Below are positions 27,139-36,535 of a DNA stretch of 64,000 nt, in pieces (position 1 is the first letter of the stretch; every line of letters begins with the position of its first letter). Source of the stretch: UBA6522 sp965237785 (GTDB taxonomy: Bacteria > Pseudomonadota > Gammaproteobacteria > Steroidobacterales > Rariloculaceae); NCBI GenBank assembly GCA_965237785.1, contig OZ250159.1, positions 2,914,001-2,978,000 on the forward strand, written 5' to 3'. A model generated the notes under the pieces. The model did not search any database. It was not told where the DNA came from and saw only the letters and a program-made list of their open reading frames with translations. The position numbers were made by a program, and so were the translations under genes.

Positions 27139-27352
27139 ATGCTCGACACGGACACCTGTATTTATGCAAAGAAGCGCAGAGCAGGTTTTGAGCCAAGGCT
27201 GCCCCTTCGCGATTGCGCGATATCGATTCGGTCCTAATGACCTGTGGATTGCCGCCCACGCGCTTGCTCTCAATCTACCGCTGATCACAAACAACCTCTC
27301 CGAGTTTCAACGTGTGCCGGGTTTGGCCGTACAGACCTGGATGAACGCCTGA
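27139..27352 (+). pseudogene. VapC (PIN toxin) remnant
   Basis: The first codons give MLDTDTCIYAKK, a perfect VapC start, 5 bases after the antitoxin stop. The frame then diverges and ends. The C-terminal part resumes in another frame (about 27220-27352) as GPNDLWIAAHALALNLPLIT followed by NNLSEFQRVPGL, the last PIN motifs. About 70 central residues, including the middle acidic site, are missing. It cannot make an active nuclease. Confidence 0.88.
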
Positions 27353-27479
27353 CGTACCGGCAGAAACTGAACCGCGGGTCGTGATCCATCTATCGTGGTG
27401 GTGGCCACTGGATTGTCTGCCTCGACGTAGTCGTAAATGTCGTTACGATCTGAAATTGCTTCGGCAGTCCAAGACAGCT

Positions 27480-27729
27480 TCACGACAGTTTATCGAGCGC
27501 GCGGCGCGTTTCGGCTCTGCGGCCGGCAAATCTCGCTTCAGCCTGCTCATTCGAGACCAGCTTGCCCGCATTGGCTGAAGCCAATCCGATCTCTACCTGT
27601 TCGCGGAACCATGCATCGTGTTCCTCCGCCTCTCTCTGCCGACGAATGATGTCTCTCATGCAGTCGCGCAGCAACTGCGCCCCCGTACGATCCATTGACT
27701 TCGCAACCGAGGCGAAACTTCCCCGGTGC
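27480..27729 (-). pseudogene. CopG/ribbon-helix-helix-like antitoxin, N-terminus eroded
   Basis: The frame reads AKSMDRTGAQLLRDCMRDII and then WFREQVEIGLASANAGKL, and ends in FAGRRAETRRALDK. This matches the C-terminal two thirds of CopG-family antitoxins that pair with RelE/ParE toxins. The usual first strand and start are not recognisable; a GTG at 27728 would give an 82-residue truncated product. No toxin follows it on the minus strand. Confidence 0.55.
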
Positions 27730-27739
27730 ACCCAAAATG

Positions 27740-27829
27740 CAGCTTGATCGAGTGTAAACTGCAGTATACGTTTTCCGCATGGTCGAAGTGGTCGAACGCG
27801 CCAGACGCCTGGCAATGGACTGGGAGTAG
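27740..27829 (+). pseudogene. Tail of a RelE/ParE-type toxin
   Basis: The last 16 codons before the stop at 27827 read MVEVVERARRLAMDWE, resembling the C-terminal helix of HigB/RelE-family toxins. The stop is 2 bases before the antidote ATG, the right place for the toxin partner. Upstream sequence belongs to the antisense CopG-like fragment, so the toxin has lost most of its body. Confidence 0.5.
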
Positions 27830-27831
27830 AC

Positions 27832-28119
27832 ATGTCTGAAATATTCACACGATGGGAGGTCACAGAGCACCTGCGCACCAAGGAGGACGTGCGCCTTTAC
27901 CTCGAAGCGTGCGCGGAAGAAGACCCGGGTGACGGCAGGCTTATTCGCGCTGCCTTGAACGATATTGCCCGAGCGCAAAACATGAGTCTGCTGGCCCGTG
28001 AAATCGGGATGACCCGCAAGGGACTTTACAAGGCGTTGTCCGAAAACGGCAACCCCTCCTTCGCCACGGTCATGCGGATCACGCGAGCGCTGGGAATGCA
28101 CCTGCGAATCACGGCGTAA
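27832..28119 (+). CDS. HigA-like addiction-module antidote (COG3636)
   Basis: A 95-residue helix-turn-helix protein: LLAREIGMTRKGLYKALSEN is the DNA-binding helix pair and the ending VMRITRALGMHLRI is typical of COG3636 antidotes. It normally follows a RelE/ParE toxin, of which only a tail remains. It may persist as a solitary repressor. Confidence 0.85.
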   Translation: MSEIFTRWEVTEHLRTKEDVRLYLEACAEEDPGDGRLIRAALNDIARAQNMSLLAREIGMTRKGLYKALSENGNPSFATVMRITRALGMHLRITA

Positions 28120-28315
28120 GTAGCATGAGAGCCAACGCTCCAGGAACTCGCGCTGAGTTTCGGCCCATCGCTGACCGTTACGGTTGCTCCCGCGTCGTCA
28201 CCCGCCTGGACGGCGCCGAACCGCTTGCTTACTTTGCCACTGGCAACGTTGCTGCAAACTGTGGGCAGCGCCGCAAGGAGCGGCGCTGCCAAAAACCAAA
28301 CAAGACAGGTTCGCT

Positions 28316-31123
28316 CTAGTTGAACCTCACGTGTGCGCGACCGTACCAGAAGCGGCTGCTCCAGGCACGGTAATCGGGGTCGAAGTCGTTGGCGAATGAC
28401 TCCGGGAAGAACGGCGGATCCTGGTCGAACAAATTGCTGACGCCCAGCGAAAACGTCACGTCCAGATCGCCCATCTGCCAAGCGTAGGAACCGATGACGT
28501 CATTGTACAGAGTTGCGTCGAGAACTCTCACCTCATCGCCGTCGTTGTAGGTACCGTCCGCGGCGATGTGCGGCGACGTGTTCGCAACGCCTTTCACCTC
28601 GGCGATGTACTGCAGGCTCCATCTGGCCGACCAGGGTCCTTGGTTCCAGGACGCATAGCCGGTTGAACGCACGTCGGCGTTGTTGCTGCGGGCACTGCCA
28701 AATACGTAACCGACCTCAAGGAAGCGCGTGCCGAGCGCGTCCGTGCTTTCCCACTTGTCGTACTTCGTCATGTCCCAGCCGAAGTCCCACACGCCCCAAT
28801 TCGTGTCGACACCGGACAATGACATGGCCACGTCCCAGCCCTCGACTTGCAGTAGGCCAACATTGGTAGAGAGGTTGCGCAAGTCGTCCACGAAACCGGC
28901 GGGGCTCCGGTCTACATGCTCGCAATACTGTGGCGTGTCGCTGTAGCACTGTTTGAGGATGTTCTGGGAACCGATCGAGCTGATGGTGTCGGTAATTTCG
29001 ATGTCGAACCGATCCAATTCCACCTGCAGCCCCTCCAGCCAACCCGGCTGGTAGACCAGCCCGTAGCTGAAATTTTCCGACTCTTCCGGCTGCAACAAGG
29101 GATTGCCACCGACCGTGATGCGAATCTGGTCATTCGGCTGCGTGAATCCGTCCGGCACACCGTCCGCGATGCATCGCGCATTCGTCTGTGTTTCGGTTGC
29201 CGCGTCACCGGTGAAATTCCCCGAGTTCACGTCGCAAGGATCCTGCAGCGTCGGGTAGCTGTCCGACTGGCCGAAGAACAGCTCAGGCACCGACGGCGCA
29301 CGGAAGCCGTCCGAGCCGGTCACGCGGAGCAGAAGGTCGTCGTGGGGTCGCCACGTGAGATTGTACTTGCCCGTTGTCGTGCTCCCGTACGTTGAGTAGT
29401 CGGAACTGCGAGCCGCGATGTTGAGGTCCAGGGATCGGGCGAGAGGCGCGTCCGCCAGCAGCGGCAGGTTTACCTCGGCGAAGAATTCGGAAACGTCATA
29501 TTCGCCGTCGGTCGGCTGCGAAGCATTGCCGGACGTGGCGCCCGTGACGATCAGCGCATCCGGCTGCGTAAAGCCCGATTCCGCGCGCGTCTCGAAGCCG
29601 ACCGCCACCCCGATGGGACCGGCAGGCAATTCGAAGGGCATCAGCCCGGTGAGTTGCCCGGTAAAATTCTTCATGTCATTGCCGCCGGAATCCTGCGCCG
29701 TGAACGAGACGTAGTTCAGCATTGCCGGTGTGATCGAGCCGGATCCGCTCCAGTTGCCATCTCCGAGGTAGCTGGCATCGGTTCCCTGGCCGCCGAATAC
29801 GTTGAGTGGCACGCAGGCTCCGGTACAGCCGGAAGCGGGACCAAGCGCCCTGCTGACGGCATCCGTGTTGAGCAGCCCCTCCGTCAGGACCTGGGCCTTG
29901 TTCTGCGCCCAGGACCAGTACACTTCCCAATCCCAGCTCTGGCCCACTGTGCCTTCCAGGCCAAAGCCGCCGCGGAACGTCTCGATGTCCTGCACGAAGT
30001 TGCGGCCGCCTGCCTCGACCATGCGCCGGCCGAACCATCCAGTGACCGTGGGTTCGGTCAGTTCGGAGCAGGGCGTGCCCAGATTGTTGGTGCCCCCACC
30101 GCAGAACGTGATGCCGAACGGGTTGTATATGTTGGTGGCATCAATGCCCTCGTCGCCCGAGAAGCCCCAGAAGAGCGGCGTCGGCGCCAGCAACTGGTCG
30201 GAAAGGCGATTCTGGTACAACGCATCGAACACGAAGCTGACGCGGTCGTGCACTTCGTAGGAACCGTTGAAAAAGATGTTGCGCCGCTCGCTGGGCGTCA
30301 GGATGTAGTTGTCCGGATTGTAGTTGAAGCGGTCGTCGGGACTTGTCCACTCGCGGAAGTGGCCTGGGTCCGTGCCCGACTGGCCCTCGTCCAACGTGAA
30401 ATTTCCGAAGTCTCCCACCACACCACCGTAGGCGAACCGGCCCTGGGGCGTGCCGGCACTGCCGCCATTGGCGGGCCGCGCCGCCGTCTGGGCGCGGTCC
30501 GCGTTTGACAGCGCGTCGACCCGGGTCCAGCTCGCGCCGATGGTAAACGCAGCGCGGTCGGTGGCCCCCCCTCCGATTACATTGAAGGTTTCTTCGTTGC
30601 CGCCGCCGCTCTCAAAGAACGCGCCGTTTTGATAGGAGAATTCCAGGCCGTCGAAGTTGTCGCGCAAGATGACATTGACCACACCGGCGATGGCATCCGA
30701 GCCGTATACCGCGGAAGCGCCGTCCTTGAGCACTTCGATGCGTTCGATGGAGGCGAGCGGTATGGTATTGAGGTCGATGGAGGAGTTCGCTCCCTCGCCG
30801 GAGGCGACCCAGCGCTTTCCGTTGACCAGCACCAGCGTTCGCTCCGAGCCGAGGCCGCGAAGCTCAACGCGGACCGAGCCGTCGCCGCCGTTGTTGTACG
30901 TCCGGTTGATGCCGGACCCCTGCATGGGCAGGCGCTGTATGATATCGCCTACGGACAGCAGACCGGAGTCGTCGATGTCCTCGCGCGTAACAACGGCGAT
31001 CGGCTGCGGGCCATCGATCGGCGAATGGGCGATTCGGGAGCCGGTGACGACGACTTCTTCGATTTCCAGGCCCGCCTGACCAACGGCCATTGAGCTGAAG
31101 ACATAGGACCCGCCAGCAACCAA
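28316..31123 (-). CDS. TonB-dependent outer-membrane receptor
   Basis: A 935-residue receptor for energy-dependent uptake across the outer membrane. The N-terminus after the signal has the TonB-box-like EEVVVTGSRI, then a plug domain (VELRGLGSERTLVLVNGKRW, SIERIEVLKDGASAVYGSDA) and a long barrel ending with Phe-containing FWYGRAHVRFN. It resembles receptors of the oar/BtuB-like group that import oligosaccharides or peptides; the ligand is unknown. The only in-frame start is TTG 31123. A strong-looking ATG at 31166 with GGGGA upstream is out of frame by one base and would restore a normal signal peptide (RASIVFGALVAGG), so the true start may be broken. Confidence 0.88.
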   Translation of the reverse strand: MVAGGSYVFSSMAVGQAGLEIEEVVVTGSRIAHSPIDGPQPIAVVTREDIDDSGLLSVGDIIQRLPMQGSGINRTYNNGGDGSVRVELRGLGSERTLVLVNGKRWVASGEGANSSIDLNTIPLASIERIEVLKDGASAVYGSDAIAGVVNVILRDNFDGLEFSYQNGAFFESGGGNEETFNVIGGGATDRAAFTIGASWTRVDALSNADRAQTAARPANGGSAGTPQGRFAYGGVVGDFGNFTLDEGQSGTDPGHFREWTSPDDRFNYNPDNYILTPSERRNIFFNGSYEVHDRVSFVFDALYQNRLSDQLLAPTPLFWGFSGDEGIDATNIYNPFGITFCGGGTNNLGTPCSELTEPTVTGWFGRRMVEAGGRNFVQDIETFRGGFGLEGTVGQSWDWEVYWSWAQNKAQVLTEGLLNTDAVSRALGPASGCTGACVPLNVFGGQGTDASYLGDGNWSGSGSITPAMLNYVSFTAQDSGGNDMKNFTGQLTGLMPFELPAGPIGVAVGFETRAESGFTQPDALIVTGATSGNASQPTDGEYDVSEFFAEVNLPLLADAPLARSLDLNIAARSSDYSTYGSTTTGKYNLTWRPHDDLLLRVTGSDGFRAPSVPELFFGQSDSYPTLQDPCDVNSGNFTGDAATETQTNARCIADGVPDGFTQPNDQIRITVGGNPLLQPEESENFSYGLVYQPGWLEGLQVELDRFDIEITDTISSIGSQNILKQCYSDTPQYCEHVDRSPAGFVDDLRNLSTNVGLLQVEGWDVAMSLSGVDTNWGVWDFGWDMTKYDKWESTDALGTRFLEVGYVFGSARSNNADVRSTGYASWNQGPWSARWSLQYIAEVKGVANTSPHIAADGTYNDGDEVRVLDATLYNDVIGSYAWQMGDLDVTFSLGVSNLFDQDPPFFPESFANDFDPDYRAWSSRFWYGRAHVRFN

Positions 31124-31342
31124 CGCGCCGAAGACTATTGAAGCTCTATTTAGTGAATAAGATCATAAATTTTATCCCCAAATTTCCCGATCGTCCCAGC
31201 CAAAACGCTGCGACGACAACAGGTCACTTGTTGTGTTCTTTAGCGTGCGAGAATACCACACTTTAATCCCCCCACAACGATGGAGTTTTAAGTTCGGGAA
31301 GACGAATGATGCGCGTTTGTTGGGCGCCCGCAACAAGTCGAG
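31124..31342. other. Intergenic region between TonB receptor and transposase-like fragment
   Basis: A 219-bp A/T-richer stretch. It holds the out-of-frame ATG and leader of the receptor gene (31166), an inverted repeat ACAAC/GTTGT around 31214-31232 that could be an operator or a hairpin, and sequence leading into the IS1380-like fragment. No gene seen. Confidence 0.4.
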
Positions 31343-31717
31343 ATGGAATTCACGGACGCCCGCCTGACGGGCTTCGGCGGCTGGGCGATCATGGCGGGGG
31401 CGGTGCGGAAGTTCGGGCTCTTGGAGGCTCTGTCGCGGGCGGTTCTGTTGAAGCGCCGGGCGCGGAGCTGGGACGAACTGCACTACGCCGTCATGCGGCC
31501 CGCTCGCGGCAAGAATCCTCAGCCGAAATTCAACGGCAACTACAAGGCGACCCTGTACACGCCATACGATGTGCGGGTTTCTCTTGCCTTGCGGTATCTC
31601 GGAAGTACCGACAATCTGGGTTCCGACGACATCGATTTCGATGCGGAGACCTATTGGGATCTGACTGGATATGCATTGGCTACCATGCGCGAAGCCAATA
31701 GAATGGTCACTCATTGA
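31343..31717 (+). pseudogene. Chimeric fragment: IS1380-like transposase start joined to a TonB-receptor tail
   Basis: One 124-codon open frame made of two unrelated parts. Codons 1-47 (EFTDARLTGFGGWAIMAGAV, then FGLLEALSRAVLLKRR) look like the N-terminus of an IS1380-type transposase. Codons about 60-110 (YTPYDVRVSLALRYLGSTDN, YWDLTGYALA) look like the last strands of a TonB-dependent receptor. The join is near 31480-31500. Neither part can work alone; this is probably a deletion scar. Confidence 0.6.
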
Positions 31718-31778
31718 GCAACGGCCGGACAGCTAAAGCAATCTCGAATAGTTCATTGGCGGAAAAAAAGGTGAAACT

Positions 31779-33139
31779 ATGCGACAACACATGATTTTTT
31801 GCGCATTAACCATGCTTTCAACCGTTGCGACTTCGCAACCAATCCCCACCTACGTGTTTCGGGACGCAAGTGTGATCACCATGGAGACCGAGGAAATACT
31901 GACCGAGCAGTCGGTCGTGGTCGCGAACGGCCGCATCACCGCCATCAGTCCCGACGGTTCGGTCGTCGCGCCTGCCGATGCGGTGGTGATCGAGGCCACG
32001 GGTCGCTACCTGTTGCCTGGATTGACGGAAATGCACGGCCACGTGCCGGGCGACGACGATCCGCGGTACCTTGAGGACGTGCTGTTTCTCTACGTCGCCA
32101 ACGGCGTGACGACCGTGCGGGGGATGCAGGGGCGGACGGGGCATCTGGAATTGCGCGCCCGGATCGATCGCCACGAGGTGCTTGGCCCGCGGTTCATCAC
32201 GTCCGGCCCCGCGCTCAACGGCAATGTAGTCGATGGACCTGAACAAGCCCGGCAACTCGTGCTCTCGCAAGCGCAATCCGGGTACGACTTCATCAAGCTC
32301 TTGCGCGGATTGACCCGTGCCGAATTCGATGCGGCATCGCGAGCCGCGGCCGAGGCGGGCACCCATCTTGCCGGCCACGTATCCGACGACGTCGGCGTGG
32401 GGCACGCGCTGGAGGCGCGGCAGGCAACCATCGATCATCTCGATGGCTTCCCCCAGTACCTGCTTCCGCAGTCGGTGGATCAGTCGACGATCGACCCCGG
32501 GTTCTACGGCGTCAACCTCCTGGACCTGATCGACGAAGACCGCATCGCACAGGTTGCCAAGGAAACGCGGGACGCGGGCGTCTGGATCGTGCCGACAAAT
32601 ACGATGATCGCCAATGTCGCCTTGGCAAGCCCCTCGGCGGCGGAACTCGCCGCTCGACCCCAGATGGCTTTCCTGCCGCCGGCCATGGTGCAGGGCTGGG
32701 TGGAGTCCAAGGAGCGCAGGGTGGGGGATATCAATCGCCGTCCGGGCGACGGCCAGCGCCTGGTGGAACTGAGGCACAGAATCGTCAAGGCCTTGCATGA
32801 CGAAGGTGTCGGTCTGTTACTCGGTTCCGACGCACCGCAGACGTTTAACGTCCCCGGTTTTTCCCTGCACCGCGAGTTGAGCGCCATGGTCGACGCGGGG
32901 CTCTCTCCGTACGAAGCGCTGCGCATGGGCACGGTCGCGCCCGCTTTGTTCTTTGGGGCCGAGGACGAATTCGGGCGCATCCGACCGGCCTGGCGGCCGA
33001 CCTGGTTCTCCTCGCCGACAATCCGCTTGAAGATGTCGGCGCCGCGGCACATCCGTTGGGCGTCATGGCAAGAGGACGGTGGCTCGACCGCGAGCGGCTT
33101 GACGCACGTCTCGCGGCAATTGCCGAGCGGCACCGCTAG
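31779..33139 (+). pseudogene. Exported amidohydrolase with a one-base deletion near the end
   Basis: An imidazolonepropionase-like metal-dependent amidohydrolase with signal peptide (residues 1-19) behind AAAAGGTG. Metal-site blocks are LLPGLTEMHGHVPGD, FIKLLR, HLAGHVSDD, TIDHLDG and LLLGSDAPQ. After GRIRP (base about 32987) the frame shifts. Read one frame over, the sequence continues as LAADLVLLADNPLEDV and VMARGRWLDRERLD to a stop at 33137-33139, exactly the expected family ending. A single missing G in CCGGCC at 32986-32990 explains this. Without correction the frame runs on for 85 unrelated codons to 33242. All active-site residues precede the shift. Confidence 0.85.
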
Positions 33140-33176
33140 CGCTCAGCGCGCGCTGCGGGAGACCCAAGGGGAACCC

Positions 33177-33568
33177 TCAAAGAAACGGATTAACTACTGT
33201 CAAACTCGCGATACGTTGGCCGGCTTGAAGATCCTCCGTTAACAGCGTATCGCATCCGGCTTCGAGCGCCGACGCCAGGATCAACGCGTCATAGAAATTG
33301 AAGCCGTGTGATTGAGCCAGTGAAACGGCTTCAGTGTGAGTGTCGATGCCGATGGGGCGAACGGGGTCGAGCGCCGTTCTCAAATCGGTGACGGCTTCCG
33401 CGATGATCTCCCACTCAAGGTGGAATTTTCGGTGCAGCACGGCGGCGAATTCGTTCAGAACCTGTACGCTGATCACGCCGACGCCAGGATGGCCTGTCGG
33501 GCGGTATCGCTCTTGGCTCCTGTGCCTTGGGCGTAGACAAGGACGTTGGTGTCAAGGAATGCGGTCAT
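33177..33568 (-). pseudogene. PIN-domain VapC toxin with a frameshift
   Basis: From the ATG at 33568, which overlaps the antitoxin stop (ATGA), the frame gives MTAFLDTNVLVYAQGTGAKS and ends at a stop after about 32 codons. The rest of the PIN domain (VISVQVLNEFAAVLHRKF, FNFYDALILASALEAGCDTL) reads in the frame that opens at 33476. A one-base loss (or two-base gain) near 33478-33490 joins the two. All four acidic PIN positions exist once the frame is restored. Confidence 0.85.
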
Positions 33569-33795
33569 CGGCGGTTGGCATCGTCTCGGTTGAACGCATA
33601 GCCGTCGGGCAGGTCCCAAGCGCGAGCCCGCATCCGTTCCACGGCCAGGGCTCGGCGCTCAACCTTTGCCACGGCCACGCGTTGCGATGTGGCCGAAACA
33701 ATCTCCAATTCGTCGCCCGGCCTCAGCCCGAGGGTCTCAACCAACGCCTTGGGAAGCCGTACGGCAAGACTGTTACCCCACTTGGAAACCAGCAT
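33565..33795 (-). CDS. AbrB-family antitoxin
   Basis: A 76-residue antitoxin beginning MLVSKWGNSLAVRLPKALVE, the diagnostic AbrB/MazE hairpin, followed by LGLRPGDELEIV and an Arg/Asp-rich tail. The start ATG at 33795 is chosen because the motif begins there; upstream in-frame codons are not family-like. Coupled by ATGA overlap to the frameshifted PIN toxin. Confidence 0.88.
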   Translation of the reverse strand: MLVSKWGNSLAVRLPKALVETLGLRPGDELEIVSATSQRVAVAKVERRALAVERMRARAWDLPDGYAFNRDDANRR

Positions 33796-34158
33796 GATAT
33801 CCCCCAGGACATCCTTGAAAGTCTGGATATCATGGGCGTTACCGCACACCGTGTTCAAGGGGGCGCCTGGATGCCGCGGAGCAACGCAGTCACTGCCGTT
33901 TTGGCGGACATTGTGCCGACGGCGCGATTTCGATCAAATTGGTGGCACCATTTTGGCGCAGTTCGCGTTGAACCGCGCCACTCACCAAGACCGGCCTTGT
34001 TGTTCATGCTGTTTCTGGCAATGGATATAATGCCCCCCACGAAAGAGGCCGGCATGACCCATGAACTGATCGACTGCAGTACGGCAACTTGGATATCCCT
34101 ACTATTGCCGGGGAAGACGCCGTTGGTATGGAACTCCTAATTTGTTGGCGAGCATAAT
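33796..34158. other. Gene-poor gap before the SLC13 permease
   Basis: A 363-bp gap. The left end must carry the antitoxin promoter. Near the right end TATAAT (34026-34031) is a good -10 box with no clear -35, followed by AAAGAGG and a 28-codon frame from ATG 34054 to 34140 (starts MTHELIDCSTATW) that stops 18 bases before the permease. It may be a leader peptide or a remnant. Nothing else recognised. Confidence 0.4.
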
Positions 34159-36522
34159 TTGACCTTTGAAATCGGCCTCGTTCTAGCCATCCTCACCGCC
34201 TCGCTGGTGTTGTTCGTCAGCGAGAAAATCCGCATGGACGTCATCGCGCTGATGGTCCTGGGCACGCTGGTGGTCACCCGGCTGGTGACGCCCGAGGTCG
34301 CGGTGGCCGGTTTCGCCAACGGCGCCGTCGTCGCCGTGTGGGCCATGTTCATCCTCAGCGATGGGCTTACCCGAACCGGTATCGCCCATATCATCGGGCG
34401 AACGGTGCTCCGCTTCGCGGGCACACGCCAGGGGCCGATGACCGTCGCGATAATGCTTACCGCCGGTGTCCTCTCGGCATTCATGAACAACATCGGCGTG
34501 GCCGCGTTGATGCTGCCCGTGGTGATCGAAATCGCCCGGCGAACCAAGATCCCGGCCTCGAAACTGCTTATGCCCCTTGCCTATGGTTGTTTGCTGGGCG
34601 GTTTGACGACGATGATCGGCACACCCCCCAATTTGCTGATCAGCGGGGCGCTGCAACAGGCGGGCGAGACGCCCTTCGGGCTGTTCGACTTCACGCCCAT
34701 CGGCGCCATCGTAATGGTCATCGGTACGTTGTTCATCACGCTGGCGGCCCGCCATCTGCTGCCGAACATAAAGCCCGAGGAGGAAACCCAGCCACGCAGT
34801 CAGCGAAACCTGCGTACCCAGTACGGATTGCACACCAGGGCGTTCGAGATGCGGGTGCCGGCAAATTCAATTCTGGTGGGAAAGACCCTCGGGCAGAGCC
34901 GCATAGGCGCCGCCGCCGGTCTGATCGTGATCGCCCGGGAGCAGGGAAATCGCACTGAACTCATGCCGTCGCGTCAGACCGTGCTTGAGGCTGGCGACAA
35001 GCTCGTCGTGCAAGGCCGGTTGGACCGGTTCCGTGAGTTCCAACGCTGGAGCGAGCTGATCATCGAGCGCGAAGCACCCGTGCTGCAAGGACTGATGGAA
35101 GGGCAGGTCAAGCTGCTGGAGGTGGTGATCGAGGAGAACTCTCCGTTGGCCGGCGAACTGCTCCGCCATTCGGAATTCCGCAAGACCTACGGCGCCAACG
35201 TTCTCGCCGTGCGCAGGGGCAGGCTGGTGCGCCGCGCGAATCTGGCCAGCGTCCCGCTGCGGCCGGCAGATACGCTGCTGTTGCAGACAAGACCGGAAAC
35301 CGTGATGGAACTGGCGCATTCGCCGGACTTTGCCCACTACCGGGAAGTCGACGAGCGCAAGTTGAGCGAGACGTACCGGCTCCAGGACTATATTTTCGTC
35401 GTCCGCGTGCCCCTCGAATCCCAACTCTCCGGCGATACCCTCGAACGCAGCCGTCTGGGAGACGCTTTCGACTTTCGCTTGCTGGCGCTCTTTCGCGACG
35501 GCGATCTCAGGATCATGCCGGAACCCGATCAACCGTTACGGAGCGGAGATGTGTTGCTGATCCAGGGACGCAGAGAAGACCTCGATGTCCTGCGGGGATT
35601 GCAGGAACTGGAGATTCAGCGCGGCGGGCACACCCATCTAAGTGCCCTCGAAACGGACCGTCTGAGCCTGCTGGAAGCTACCCTTGAGCCGCGTTCCAGC
35701 CTGGCGGGGATGCCCCTGTCCGACATCAACTTCCGCGATACCTACGGATTGGAACTGGTCGCGGTTTGGCGCCACGGGGAAGCGATCCGCTCAAATCTTG
35801 ACCGGTTGCTGCTGCAACTCGGCGACGCGCTGCTGCTGCTCGGTCCGCGGAAACGCCTGAGCGTGCTGGAGCGCAACCCGGAGTTTCTCATTCTTACGCC
35901 CGTAACCCAGCGACCGCTTGACACGGCGCGAGCGCCCCTGGCCGCGGGAATCATGGGGGGCGTGGTGATCAGCGTACTGGCCGGTTGGCTGCCGATATAC
36001 ATCGCGGCAATTATCGGCGCTACGTTGATGGTGCTCAGCCGTTGCCTGACGATGGAGGAGGCCTACCGCGCAATCGACTGGCGCGCGATCTTTCTGATCG
36101 CCGGAATGCTCCCCCTGGGTACCGCCATGCAGGCAAGCGGCACGGCCCAATTCCTCGCACAGTTGGCGATGCAGTTCTTCGGGCCGCTGGGTCCCTGGTG
36201 GGTTATCGGGGGGCTTTATGTCGTCACTGCCGCCGGCACCATGATTATTCCCACGGCCGCGCTCGTGGTCTTGATGTCCCCGATCGTGCTATCGACGTGC
36301 GCAGATATGGGTATCGCTCCGCATTCCGCGATGATGGCGGTGGCGATGGCGGCCTCGGCCAGTTTTACCAGTCCGATTTCCCACCCCGCGAATATTCTCG
36401 TCATGGGCCCCGGGGGTTATCGGTTCGCCGACTACCTGAAACTCGGGTTGCCGCTAACGGTGGTGGTGTTCATCGCGGTCATGCTGCTGCTGCCGCTGCT
36501 CTGGCCCCTAACACCCGTCTAA
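34159..36522 (+). CDS. SLC13-family permease with RCK_C regulatory domains
   Basis: A 787-residue inner-membrane transporter of the sodium/sulfate/dicarboxylate group. The N-terminal third and C-terminal third each hold about five or six membrane segments; conserved hairpin motifs are AFMNNIGVAALMLP with TMIGTPPNLLI, and in the second half STCADMGIAPHS followed by SHPANILVMGPGGYRF. Between them (about residues 215-590) lie four TrkA-C/RCK_C-like modules (for example GDKLVVQGRLDRFREF, ADTLLLQTRPETVMEL, GDVLLIQGRREDLDVL, GDALLLLGPRKRLSVL), double the usual two. Start codon is TTG. Substrate could be sulfate or another anion. Confidence 0.88.
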   Translation: MTFEIGLVLAILTASLVLFVSEKIRMDVIALMVLGTLVVTRLVTPEVAVAGFANGAVVAVWAMFILSDGLTRTGIAHIIGRTVLRFAGTRQGPMTVAIMLTAGVLSAFMNNIGVAALMLPVVIEIARRTKIPASKLLMPLAYGCLLGGLTTMIGTPPNLLISGALQQAGETPFGLFDFTPIGAIVMVIGTLFITLAARHLLPNIKPEEETQPRSQRNLRTQYGLHTRAFEMRVPANSILVGKTLGQSRIGAAAGLIVIAREQGNRTELMPSRQTVLEAGDKLVVQGRLDRFREFQRWSELIIEREAPVLQGLMEGQVKLLEVVIEENSPLAGELLRHSEFRKTYGANVLAVRRGRLVRRANLASVPLRPADTLLLQTRPETVMELAHSPDFAHYREVDERKLSETYRLQDYIFVVRVPLESQLSGDTLERSRLGDAFDFRLLALFRDGDLRIMPEPDQPLRSGDVLLIQGRREDLDVLRGLQELEIQRGGHTHLSALETDRLSLLEATLEPRSSLAGMPLSDINFRDTYGLELVAVWRHGEAIRSNLDRLLLQLGDALLLLGPRKRLSVLERNPEFLILTPVTQRPLDTARAPLAAGIMGGVVISVLAGWLPIYIAAIIGATLMVLSRCLTMEEAYRAIDWRAIFLIAGMLPLGTAMQASGTAQFLAQLAMQFFGPLGPWWVIGGLYVVTAAGTMIIPTAALVVLMSPIVLSTCADMGIAPHSAMMAVAMAASASFTSPISHPANILVMGPGGYRFADYLKLGLPLTVVVFIAVMLLLPLLWPLTPV

Positions 36523-36535
36523 GCGCCCCGGCAAC

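Noticed and set aside
33139..33242. C-terminal run-on of the amidohydrolase to 33242
   Set aside because: Follows the frameshift; sequence is not amidohydrolase-like.
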